Source of the DNA: Prunus persica
Lineage: Eukaryota; Streptophyta; Magnoliopsida; Rosales; Rosaceae
Assembly: GCF_000346465.2 (NCBI RefSeq)
Contig: NC_034010.1
Location: forward strand, 9,687,689-9,751,688
Reading direction: 5' to 3'
Length of the DNA: 64,000 bases
Shown: one piece after another, positions 1 to 11,400 of the stretch
How the letters are laid out: the number at the start of each line of letters is the position of its first letter
Position numbering within the stretch: the first letter of the stretch is position 1
Notes under the pieces: generated by a model
The model's input: only the letters and a program-made list of their open reading frames with translations
What the model was told of the DNA's origin: nothing
Database searches by the model: none
Translations under genes and position numbers: made by a program

Positions 1-432
1 GGCACATACCTGACCTGAGTTTGATTTGAGAGTTGAGGGTTGAGAGTGAAATATGGACTAGCTCATATTATATGATCACTTCGTTGCCTATCGCGATGTT
101 AGGAATGTGAGATATCTTGGCCCAATCTTGTCCCATCTTATTCTTACACCTTTTCTCCAGGGCAGGGCAAAAGAAGATACGCAGATGAGAAAGAGATGGT
201 GGCAAACCCTCTTCTGGCAGGAATTCCAGACTTGGACACGATCCAATTTCTAGCACTTGAAGAGAAGTGAGACGTCCAAGACCCTTCCGTCCAAAGATTT
301 CAGAGTTGAAGAGATGCTGAGAGTGTGAAGAGTGGTAGGGAGCAGCTGTTCCTTGAGCAACGTCTCCAAGACATGGTCACTTCCACTGATAGAAAATTGT
401 TCAAGGGAGACAAGTGCTTGCAAACCCCAGTA
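1..432 (-). pseudogene. 3' end of a CC-NB-LRR resistance gene (LRR terminus), frameshifted
   Basis: The minus-strand frame ending at 68 reads as the closing leucine-rich repeats of an RPP13-like CNL protein: LEFLPEEGLPPSL, then CPALEKRC and the typical terminal DWAKISHIPNIAI. Upstream (higher coordinates) the LRR continues as SISSTLKSLDG in another frame. Adding one base near 284-289 restores a continuous LRR, so one nucleotide seems to be lost. A splice-donor-like GGTATG at the very left may be a 3'-UTR intron. The LRR homology stops abruptly at about 432, where AP-4 epsilon sequence begins, so the fragment is truncated at a rearrangement breakpoint. CNL-type intracellular immune receptors recognise pathogen effectors. 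This piece alone cannot be functional, and whether the rest lies to the left cannot be told. Confidence 0.75.
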
Positions 433-820
433 CTCTCCCAGAATTGCAAGCTGTCATTAGCTTAGATGCTCCTGCAGTTGAGAGTATTATGCCGTCAGAC
501 GCAAGTTGTGAAGACATTGAGGTCATATTTAATTGCATTATCTACTCGCACCCTTCTCTTTTTTGCTTCTCCTTTAAAGTATTAAGAACTATAGTAGTTC
601 TGCATCTCTCTTTTCCTTGTTATTTGGTGGTTGTTGGCTTACTGTCTGAACCTCCTGTTTTCTAATGGTAAAGTCTAATGGTTGTTTAACCTTGTGATTG
701 CATTAAGTTTGGTGACCCTCTTATTGTTATATGCCAAATGATATACTGTAAATTTAATTTTCTCTGGTTTTTTTATATTTACAAAATGTATCTTTTGGAA
801 AGCATTTGTTGGGATATATC

Positions 821-1488
821 CAGTGTTTTCAAAGGTATGCCTTCACGCGCTTCGGAGCGAGGCGGGAGGAAAACGTCCGAGGCGGTCGGCTATTTTGCGA
901 GTTGCACGTTTAGCGCTGGGAAGGTGTGAGAAGGCGTTGCAAGGCGTGGCTAGGCGAAGCGAGGCTTTGCAAGGAGCACCATATTTGGAAACTTCTGAAC
1001 CGGAAGAAAATTTCGACTCTGCAAATCGTCTGCGAGGAAGACGGCGTCGCGAGGAAGACAACTTGCTTTTTTTTTTAGGTTTATTGTCATGAAACGACGT
1101 CGTTTTGATTGTAGTGGTTTAAAAAAAATCTTAAAGTGAAACGACATCGTTTCACTCGGTGTTGAAAAAAATAAAACGCTGTTTCATTTTTTTTTCATTA
1201 CCTTTATTGTAATAAACTTATTGCAATAATTATTTTCTTTTTTTCTTTTTTTTTCTAACTCCAACCCGCTGTAGCTTTTCTACTTACCTTTTTTTTTTCC
1301 CTGACTCCAACCCGTTATAGTTGAATAATAATTAGTTATACAATTTAATTGTATTGTATTATTCATAATTTTTTTTTATTAAAATAAATTAATGTTCAAA
1401 AGGCTTGCGCCTCAACGCTTTAAGACTTACGCCTCACATAGCGCTACTAAAAATGCCTCACCTATACGCCTCGCCTTTGAAAACATTG
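821..1488. mobile_element. hAT-type MITE (668 bp)
   Basis: The termini are inverted: CAGTGTTTTCAAAGG on the left and the complement of CCTTTGAAAACATTG on the right. The element is flanked by the 8-bp duplication GATATATC (813-820 and 1489-1496). Copy B of the same intron (near 42575) has a single GATATATC and no insert, which shows the empty site directly. The left part is G+C-rich with GGCG/GAGGCG motifs and the centre is T-rich. No transposase is encoded, so it is non-autonomous. An 8-bp TSD and CA(G/A)TG ends fit the hAT superfamily. Confidence 0.88.
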
Positions 1489-3579
1489 GATATATCAAAT
1501 AGAATCCTTGATGAATGTAAATTAGGTATAAGGAAAGTGAACTAATAATGTATGTCTCATTAAAAAATGTAGTTGCCTTGTAAATTGTTCTAATAGGACG
1601 TACTACTTTTTCATGTCGTGATAATGTACTTTCTCATATGGGTACATTATCTTTGATGCAACATAATTCAGTTTTTCAGATCATGATTGTGTTTGTGTCT
1701 CACAGATACGTTATTATGAATCATGACACAACATTAAATATTTTTAAAACTGTATAGATCCAGAAGAATATTTTCCAAAATAGAAATACTTAGAAAATTG
1801 AACATGTATCCTAACTGACCGTGAATGCGGAAGCAATAGCTTTGCTTGCTTCCTTGTTAAATATGCCCTATCCGTACTACTTATGGGATGAAGTTTGAGA
1901 AAAAGTAAGGGCCCATATCTGACAATTGCAAAGGCATTAGTGATATTTTTTAAATACCGAACAGTCAGCCTCTATAAATAGACAAGCAAATCATTAAATT
2001 TTGAAATTGTGCTATGAATGTATACATGTATACAGTTATCAACTGCACAGATGTTAATAGGGTCAGCGAATTATTGCTTTCCCTTCTTTTATCATTCTCG
2101 TGTATGTATGCATGCATGGATCAATGTGAAGATAATAATCTTCAGGCCCCAACTGTATTAAAGTCAGTTATCATTATTAAATTGTACATGGGTTTCTGAA
2201 GCCTTATTATTGCTTGACATTTAGTATGTATGCTCGTGCTGGATTGTAGATTTCCTTGTAAAAAAAAAAAAATACAAAGATTCTTGCTTTAGGTTTTAGA
2301 TGAAGAAAAATTCCGAATATAGATCTTGTGGTTTAGATGAAGAAAAATTCCGAATGATTAAAATTGCTTATTATACAGGCGAAACTTAATTTGTGTAGCT
2401 GCCTTTGGTTGGTAATACCTGGATGTTAATCAAGTGATTCTAATCGGTATTACACGACATGCTTTAATTAGTTTCCCGACTTCCCTGGTCCTTGCATCTT
2501 ATTTCTTCCCTTTAGTTATAAGTTGCTCTTTTCATGGATTTTGCAATTGTATTTCTCTAATATGCTTGAAAACCTTGATTTCGGATCATGCGGAAACCAT
2601 TTATTTATTTATTTCTTGAATAAGATTATTTTGTGTAATATTAATATTCATCTTCTCTTGCAGATTGATAAAAGCCTTTCATTCCTCAATGGCTATGTCC
2701 AACAAGCACTGGAGAAAGGTGCTCAGCCCTATATTCCCGAGAATGAGCGCTCTGGAATGTTAAATATCAGCAACTTCAGTAACCAAGATCAGCATGAAGC
2801 TTTAACCCATGGTCTTAGGTTTGAGGCATATGAGCTTCCAAAGCCAGCAGTGCCATCAAGAATTCCTCCAGCTGCAGTTGTGATAAGTCTATATTTTATA
2901 TATATTTTATGCCTCCTTTGCTTATTTATTTATTAATTTCTTGGATTAAATTGGTTGTTTTTAATTGGTTTTGTGAGATTTGTGAAGGAATTGTGAAATA
3001 GGAGAAAGTGTGCTAAAAAAAGCAAGAAGATGAAGATCAATTAAAAAGAAGCCAAGTCATTCCTTTTGTTGCAAGGAATGTTGTCAAAATTCCTAGTTCA
3101 AGATGGTGCAAGTCTTATCAAGTCAAACAAGGAGAAATAAAGAAGACCTTATTTTAGAAGGAATCCTATTTTTATAACAATTGTAATTATTCCTTAGGTA
3201 GGATTTCTAGGAGTTTTATAAATAGGGAGTTTAGGTCATTGTTGAAGGGATCCATTACCCATCATCCATCCTCCATCATCTACCCTAAAATCCCTACACA
3301 TTCATACTCATCGCCGAAACACTCAAAGGAGAGAGAGAGAGAGAGAGAGAGTTTTAGAGAGACAAAGAAGATAACCTGGAGCTAGAGTTGCTGTCGTGCA
3401 GAGATCAAATCTTCAATTGGTTCCTTCTTTCCTATGATATTATTTATCATGGTTTTTATTAAAGTTGTCATGAACTAATTTCTTCTTGCTAGGGCTACGA
3501 TGTAGCCTAGCCATGAATATTCAATTACTTTAGTCAATGTTAATTCCAAGTATTTTTCCATGTTGAGTCACTACTACAA

Positions 3580-4915
3580 AAAAGCAAAAAGACGACGGTA
3601 AATCACCGTCGTGTATTTGGTTTTTCAATGGTCGTGGAATCCACCGTCATCTTTTCCCTCATAAACCACGACGCTAAATAACCGTCGTTGTTAAACAATA
3701 CAACGTCATCAAAAAATACAAAACGACGTCTTTGTACTGCAAAAAGATCTAAAAAAAGCAATCGATGATGATAATAGACGACCAATTCTCTAAAAAGACC
3801 GTCGTTAAAAAGGGAAAATATGACACATATTAAGAGAACAAGGCCGCAAGATAGACATACAACGACGACAATAAAAATACGCCGACGTTAAATATAATTT
3901 TCACGACAATAAAAAATATGACGTCTTTAAATACATTAGAAGACGACGTTATTGATACCTACTACGTCGCACATATAAACACAACCGTCGTACAATTAAT
4001 TTTCCACTTCGATTTTTTGATAAAAGATGACGTGGAAATAGTTGTCAGTGTCATTATTTACGACGTATGTGTTTCTATAGTAGACGTTGAAAAACTAAAC
4101 AACGTCAGTTACAAATATATGAGAGTCGTATTAAAAAATTTATACGTCCTATTTTCAGAAACAAACAACGACCATAAATATTAGACGTTGTTAAATACAA
4201 CAACGTCGGAAAACAATAAAAACAGACGTGTTTAGTCTGCTAAAGTTCTACAACGTCTCTTATTTACAAAAAACCGTCGTGAAATAAATTTTCCACTTCG
4301 ATTTTATCTAAAAAAGATGACGTGGAAATAGTTGTCAGTGTCATTATTTACGACGTATACATTTATATAGTCGACGTTGTATTTATATGTATTCATTACT
4401 CACGACGCACTTAATAATATAGACGACGTTGATCGTCTAAACAACGTCGGTTCCAAATAAATGAGAGCCGTATTACAGAACATATAGACGGCGTAGATTA
4501 TGATGGGAGCCGTATTACAAATAACGTCGTTTAATTGTTATTAGACGGCGGTTATAATGAATTTCCGTCGGAATTAATTTCGTTCCTCTTCGTTTATAAA
4601 AGAACTTGCGACGTGGAAAATGTATGATGACGTCGTATTTTTTAACGTTCAGATTACATATCTCGTTTTTTAGACGTCGGTATTATGGGATTGGAGTCGT
4701 GTTATTTTGAATTACATGGCGGTTCTTTATCCTTCACCAACGTGATATCCTGAATAATTGCTTCACAATAGCGTCGTGGTTCTTCATTGTTACGTTGCTT
4801 TAAGACGTCGGTAAATATGCTGAATAACTGATTCACAATAACGTCGTGTTTTATTTGAACGTAGAAAGTGAAGAAATCACATTACAATATATTACAAAAT
4901 TAATGTCATACACTG
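3580..4915. repeat. Left subterminal CGACG motif array of the 11.5-kb CACTA
   Basis: Dozens of copies of ACGACGT, GACGACG, AACGTCG and CCGTCGT occur every 15-30 bp in both orientations, separated by AT-rich spacers. A segment of about 90 bp at 4000-4090 (TTTTCCACTTCGATTTT... then GATGACGTGGAAATAGTTG) is repeated in direct orientation at about 4289-4380. In En/Spm-type elements such arrays bind the TnpA-type accessory protein; that role here is inferred from family knowledge. The short open frames here are by-products of the repeats. Confidence 0.8.
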
Positions 4916-4930
4916 CCAATTACATAAGCA

Positions 4931-6316
4931 TCATTCAATCCATATATCTTCACACCCATCTCGAATATTTTGACCGCCTAACTCACCTACCAGTTCATCA
5001 AATGTGTCAACATTTGGCATCCCTCTAGTAAATGGCTCACACTCAATTATCACATCACCTAATACTTCATCACCAATAACATCATTATATTCTCTACTAG
5101 GCATTGATAACACTACCGACCAACCACGATGCATCGGGTCGTCAACAAAAAATATTTGTTTGACTTGAGAAGCCAAAACAAATTGGTCATTCCTATGTCC
5201 AATTTTACTCAAATCTACAAGGGTAAATCCAAGTTCGTCGACTACAAGACCAGAACTATCTATCCAATCACACCTAAAGACTGGGATTGTAAACTTTTGG
5301 TAGTCAAGGTCCCAAATTTCTTGAATGACACCATAGAAACCCATATTTGAGAGAATTGGGTTTTTATCCTTGGCACTAGCAACTTGCATGGTATGTGCAA
5401 GTAAATAAACTCCACTATTTTGAGTTGTCCGCACATCATCTTGTGCCTTGATATTGAATTTAATACCTTTAATAAGATAGCTCCTATATAATGGCACTGA
5501 CATGTTTGGACCAGCTGCTAGCCACCTTAAATTTTCTGATACGCCATGATTGTCTTCCTCAACTTCACTTTGAACCTGCAAATTAATCATATCTTAATTC
5601 ATCCTAACATATAAATAAGAAGAAAATTAAAAGAGAAATACGTTATTCAACAACATATACCTTGAAGCGTAGCCATTGAATGAAAGTGCTATTGTGCTTA
5701 TCCTGCAGCCACTTTGTTCTCTTTCTAAATTTTGGATAAGCAGTCTTGATGTGGATCATATGTTGCCTACATGACACGAAAAATTCAAGCATTACGGTCC
5801 CAAATATATAAGATAAACATAAGAAATAATTTTAAATTCAAGCATTACGGTCCCATGTTTTGCCTTCAAATTATACAACTTCACTAATGCCGATAACTTC
5901 GTGTACTTTCTACAACCAGGGTACACTGGTTGATCTCCATCCCCAATCACATTGGCAAACTCATACGGATCCGAACCAAAATCACCAAAATCATTATCAT
6001 CCATATCAATTTCTTCAGACACAAAACTGTACCTACTATGGCCATCATCTTCTTCAACATTTCTGCTAGCATTAGTAGTTGCTTCCCAAGGTTCTCCGTG
6101 AAATGTCCAATTCTTATAGCTTTGGTCAATTCCATTAAAGTATAAGTGATCCCTTATAATTCCAACCCCAAACAACTTCAAATTAACACATTTAACACAT
6201 GGACAACGGATATGTGTTGTAGTTAGAAGATTTTCTACAGCAAAGTTCAAAAATGCTTCCACCCCAAACTCATATGCCTTCGATCTTCTATCCGAGTGCA
6301 TCCATGACTTATCCAT
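4931..6316 (-). pseudogene. CACTA TNP2-type transposase remnant, catalytic core deleted
   Basis: The start is ATG at 6316 (MDKSWMHSDRRSKAYEFG). The N-terminal exon is a transposase-associated domain with the zinc-binding pattern IRCPCVKCVN and the HGEPW motif, ending near YNLKAKHG. The 3' exons are a short one (about 5665-5770, KTAYPKFRKRTKWLQDKH, donor GTATATG) and 4931-5578 (SENLRWLAAGPN, then a DUF4216-like region with VFRCDW and a complete stop). The Transposase_21 and DUF4218 regions that normally lie between are absent. A 22-base segment beginning TGGGACCGTAATGC on the minus strand occurs twice at the junction (about 5779-5800 and 5835-5856), probably a deletion scar. CGACG motifs do not invade these exons. 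The product would lack the catalytic domain, so it is scored as a pseudogene. Confidence 0.8.
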
Positions 6317-6417
6317 CTCCGACACTATAACCTATTATCTATAATAAAGTGAAAATACAGGCAATGACCATCACTATAGCAGATTATACAATGATCTAAT
6401 CGCAAGTAATAAACAAC

Positions 6418-6605
6418 AGAGACGACGGGTTTTAATCAAAAACAGACGTATTTGGCATATATAGACGACGGATTTTCAACAGACGTCGTCTATTATACGT
6501 AATACAAACGACGGTTTATGAAAAAACCGTCGTGTATAAGTAATACAACGACGGTAGTTTAAAAACACCGTCGTGTAATCGTCGTCGTACGCCTTAAAAT
6601 TCGTC
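6418..6605. repeat. Internal CGACG/CGTCG motif cluster
   Basis: A dense cluster of ACGACGG and CCGTCGT motifs lies upstream of the transposase remnant, including facing pairs such as ACGACGGT...ACCGTCGT that could form short hairpins. It is of the same family as the subterminal arrays but lies about 3 kb inside the element. No coding potential is seen. Confidence 0.65.
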
Positions 6606-6825
6606 GTGTCTCAGTTTATTTTCAAGAACACAAAACCCATTAAGAACACAACATATATATGAAACCAAGCAAGAAACCAACATATACATGAAACCAAGCA
6701 TGAAAACAATAAATCCATTCCCAATTCAACATAACAGATAATGTAAAAAGATACGACAAAATTAAATCCATTCCCAATTCAACATAACAGATAATGTAAT
6801 CCATGAACCCATTAAACAGAAAATC

Positions 6826-6984
6826 CATGACAAGATCAAATAAAGGTGTCCTTTTGCTGGAAATCATTTGGAAGTTGGTGATGTGTCTTTTTGTGTCCTT
6901 TTGCTGGAAATCATTTGGAAGTTGGTGATGTGTCTTTTTGTGTTGATTTCCAGCAAAAGTACACCTTTATTTGATCTTGTCATG
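6826..6984. repeat. 41-bp inverted repeat with an internal tandem duplication
   Basis: The left arm 6826-6866 (CATGACAAGATCAAATAAAG...) is the reverse complement of 6944-6984 with one visible mismatch. The loop contains a second copy of the unit from TGTCCTTTTGCTGG to GTGTCTTTTTG (about 47-50 bp). The flanks repeat AACCCATTAAACAG in direct orientation. The structure lies between the two minus-strand genes of the CACTA. If transcribed it would fold into a long stem-loop. No protein is predicted here. Confidence 0.75.
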
Positions 6985-6999
6985 AACCCATTAAACAGA

Positions 7000-8475
7000 A
7001 AATCCATGAACCCATACCTATAAGCACATTATTAACAGATCGCAAAGCACAGATCGCAAAGCATATACCTAAAACCCTTTAACAAAACAACCTAATATCA
7101 TTCAATGAATTTACAAGGGGAAGACAGGTTGGACGAGCTCACAGATTCGACGAGCCTGGAGAGTGCAACTTTTAATTAGAGCAGAAGTGAGAGAGCGAAA
7201 TGTTATGAGCGAAATGTTATGTCGCGTGAAATCTGAAATTTTAGGTTTCAGGGATCGAAGTATAAGACTAAGAGCCAAATCTAAAAAAATTTAGGTCGCG
7301 CGAAAATTTTTAGAGCGCGCGCGTTATAAAACGTCGAAAGAAAAACCAAGGCGAAAGTTCTACAAGTACCGACGTAAATTTAATATTCCACGACGGAAAC
7401 TTCATTTTTCGGATTAAGAACGTAAGGCCGTTCATTTTTCGGATTAATTTTAAATTTATTTTGAATTTTTTATATAACGACGACTGAAAAACCACGTCGG
7501 TGTTAAGAAATTAAAGACGTTGTAAATTATATAAACCGACTTACATATTAAAATAACGTCGTTTAAAGCGTAAACCATGTCGTATGTTTTACTGTACGAC
7601 GTAAAATATGTATTCCACGACCCAACCACCGTCGTTAAAAATTAATACCCTAAACCCATAAAATTAAATTATACAATTTAAAAAATTAAGTTTATAAAAG
7701 GTTTTATGGTTTTAAAGCCTAACATATACCCTAGACTACCCAAAAATTATACTTTAAAAATAAACCCCAATAAATAACAACCCTAATCTCTAAACCCTAG
7801 ACTCTAAACCCTAAACCATAAAACTAGAAGTGATTTTATGACTCATCAAAACAATTTTGTTTTGGATGGTCATTTTAAATTTTTGTTATTCAAAATGAAT
7901 TTTTTCAAGGTTTATGTGGAAGAAAATATATCAATGACTTCATAGGAGTTGACTTTTCAATTTTCTGATTTATTTTAAATTTATTTTGAATATTTTGATA
8001 TAAAAATAATAAAATATTCTTACCACAACAACAAACCACGTCGGTGTTAATAAATTGTAGACGTTGTAAATTGTAATAGACTACTAAGTCGTTAAAATGA
8101 CGTCGTTAAAATGAGAAACCATGGCGGCTATTTAACTATACGACGTAAAATATATATATCAACGACTTAACCGCTGTCGTTACATAAACGTCGTCGATGA
8201 TACCCTGAACCCTTAAGAAATTGAAGATGTTGTAAACCATAAACGACTCAATTGTTCAAAGAACGTCGTCTAACTATATTTTTACGTCGTAATTGTTTAA
8301 AACACGAAACAACAAAATACGACGGTTTGTGACTTTATTAGGTCGTTGGAAAAGTATTACACGTCGGTTAAGCAATTTGTATGTTTGTTTTTTTTTTAAT
8401 TTAAGAAAACCTCAACAAATTTTTACATTACATATTATAGAGAAAATTTGTACATTATACATAAATATCAAGTGT
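7000..8475. other. CACTA internal spacer between transposase remnant and ULP gene
   Basis: No gene is seen. CGACG motif clusters occur at about 7310-7640 and 8030-8370 around an AT-rich stretch. The stretch includes several CCCTAAA/CTAAACCCTA telomere-like heptamers at about 7740-7830, which are too few and too imperfect to be a telomere tract. The segment AATTTTAAATTTATTTTGAATTTTT recurs near 7445 and, in altered form, near 7970. Confidence 0.5.
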
Positions 8476-11400
8476 TCAATAATTGCCCTGTTTAATAATT
8501 TGGAAAACAAACTCTGCCCATTCATTCCGGACTTCATCAATGGCTTCTTGGGGGTATGAAGCTTCCTGGTTTCCCTTGGCATACTGCATAAACAATGACT
8601 ATTAGGGTTTATAAATAAAAAGAAATTCAATCACAGACGACGATATTTTTCATAACCGACGTAGTATATCCATTCAACGACGTTAATTTTACATGACCGT
8701 CGTTGATAATACAAAAAACGACGTGAAATGTATGAAGGTAATTTCTTCTTACCTTATTCTCAAACCCCAAGGAAGGATCCATGATGATGTCCCTCATGAA
8801 GCGCATCACATAATACCCGCATTCGACATTGCTGGGTTGCTTTGGTGTGCCTGAGAGAGTTTTCCAAATTACATTTTTACGTCCTGCTCGGCCTATGTGG
8901 GTATTATATATTTTTAAAGCACTGTTCACGATGTTTTTCGCCTCTTCGTCGACCACACGATGACCTGGCAGAGGATCCAGAAAATAGACGGTCTCCTTCT
9001 TTGCTCTTACAATCAGCAGGATCCAATGACGGCTGCACAAAATTAATATAAAAACGACGGTTATTTACAAAAACGACGTATTATAGTATTTCACACGACG
9101 AAATAAAGTAGATAACGACGACATTATATATTTATCACGACGACAAATAAATACCGACGTGGTTAGTAGTTTCAAACGACTAAATAAAATAAAACACCGA
9201 CGTGGTTAGTTTATAAGCTGTCATTTATTGAAAATCATAAAAACAAAATCCTAAGGAGACTAACCCTGGATTGTAAGGCATCATGAAAAGCTGTTCACCG
9301 TCTGTCTTCTGAAGTCGAGCTGCTACCAGTCGTGATCTTTCAGTTATTGTGCCAGAGTTGGCACTAACTGTAGCAGGGTCAATAAAGCCAACCATGCTGC
9401 ACATATTGGCTTGTTTCAAAACATCGTGTAAGTACCTAAATACATAAAATAATATAAACAAGTCAGCACAAACAAACACGACGGTTATGTATAAAAAAAC
9501 GACGTATTATAATATTTCACACGACGTACTGAAATAGATGAGGACGTTATAATATATTTATCACGACGGTAGTTAGTTAAGACGACGTGGTTAGTTAGTT
9601 AAGACGACGCAATATATAAACCAACGAGGTATTATTTTAGAAGTACAAACCTCATATATACAGCCAATACAGTAGCTCCAATTTCTTCCATGCCTGCAAA
9701 TTGTGTAATATCTTCAGGCAGGAGGAAGGTATCGCGCTCACCACCAAACACCTCCTTATCAATTGTAAATTGGAGTGTCTTATCCTCAGGCAGGAGTGTC
9801 GTTTCCACAAAACGACAAAGGGTTTTTAAAGAAGATGGCGCCTCCATATTTGAATAAGCACCAACTTCAATAACCTGTTTAAAGAAATAAAAAAAATGAC
9901 GTGGTAATTCAATAAAGACGACGGTTTAAGTAATAAAACGTCGTCTTAAAAGTATTTAAACGACGGTGAAAAAACTGTCGTGGTAATTCAATAAAGACGA
10001 CGGTTTTATGAATAAGCGTCGTCTGAAACCATTTAAACGACGGTGCAAAAACCGTCGTTTAAATATTTTATTACGTCTTAAAAAAATTCCGCCGTCTAAG
10101 TTTTAAACAAACGACGGATTAAATAAAAATATCGACGTCTGAAATTTTGAAAAACAAATAAAAAAGGCAAAGTTATGTGAACATACCTTGTCGTCATGCT
10201 TTTCTTCATCTTCTTTCTCCTTTTCTTCTTCCTTCTCTTCATCTCTTTTTTCTTCTTCCTTCTCTTCATCTGGCTGATGTTTCCCCATTTTGGCAGTATC
10301 ATCCTCCAAATGTAGGGATCTCACATCACCTCCAGAGCAGCTAGCTTTGTCAGACATTGGATTTTTGGGGCTTTGGCTAATTCTTGGTTTAAGCATGCTT
10401 GGATCAAAATTGGGAATTAATTGGGAAAGCTGACTCAGGAAATGCTCCCTCTCAGCCTCTACCAATTGTTTTGTCCTAGCCTCCATCCTTAAGGCCTCTT
10501 CCCTTGCCTTAGCCTCCATCTTTTTAGTCTCTTCTTGAAGGAGAACTCTTAAACTGTCCTTCAAACGGTCGTCAAAGCTCACCCTCTGTGGTTTGGGCAA
10601 ATTGAAATATTGCCTTGGGGAAACACCAGCACCAACTCCCCTCAGTCTGCCTGGATGCTCGGGGCCCAAAGCCATGGTCAGCACATCATTGCTGCCATCT
10701 ACTCTGACTTTGCCTTCCGAGACTTGTTTCTGCAATTCATCCTAAAAAAAGATAAACAAAAAAACACACGACGGTTATTTATGTACAAACGACGTATTAT
10801 ATAATTTCACACGACGCAATAACGTATAAACCGACGTTATTATAACTTATCACGACGGTAGTTATACCGACGTGGTTATTTATTTAAAACGACGAAATGA
10901 ATAAACAACCGACGTCTTATGCTATAATTAAAGATAACAGAGTAGTGATTCCTATTTAGACCGTTAACGACGTTTTTAAAAAATTTTCGACGTGGTAATA
11001 TCATTCACACGACGCGAAAATGAACCACCGACGTCTTATGCTGTAATTACAGAAAACATAGTAGTGATTCCTATTTAGACCTTTAACGACGTTTTTAAAA
11101 ACTTTTCGACGTGGTAATATCATTCACACGACGAAAAATATAACATACGACGTAATAAGAATAATTCACAGTTTAATAAAAATTTAAAACAGAGTGATAG
11201 TAGGCTTACAATTAATTTTGCTTTCTCTGCCACCTTTGGATCAGGGATGTTACCATGTTTGTCCTGTCTAGCTCTCTTCCATAAGGTAGATCGATCAATT
11301 TCTACCCCAGGCATGGTTTCCTCCAATTGATCCTCCAATCCAGCATATCCTTTTCGAGACAATCGATGATTGTACTCGAGTTTCTCCCTAATCTGTGCAT

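Noticed and set aside
3918..4184. 88-residue open frame in the left CACTA array
   Set aside because: It is built from repeated ACGACG/AACGTC motifs with no start context, splice signal or known domain.
10096..10302. Lysine-rich minus frame overlapping ULP exon 2
   Set aside because: Shadow of the acidic Glu/Lys tract of the ULP gene in another frame.
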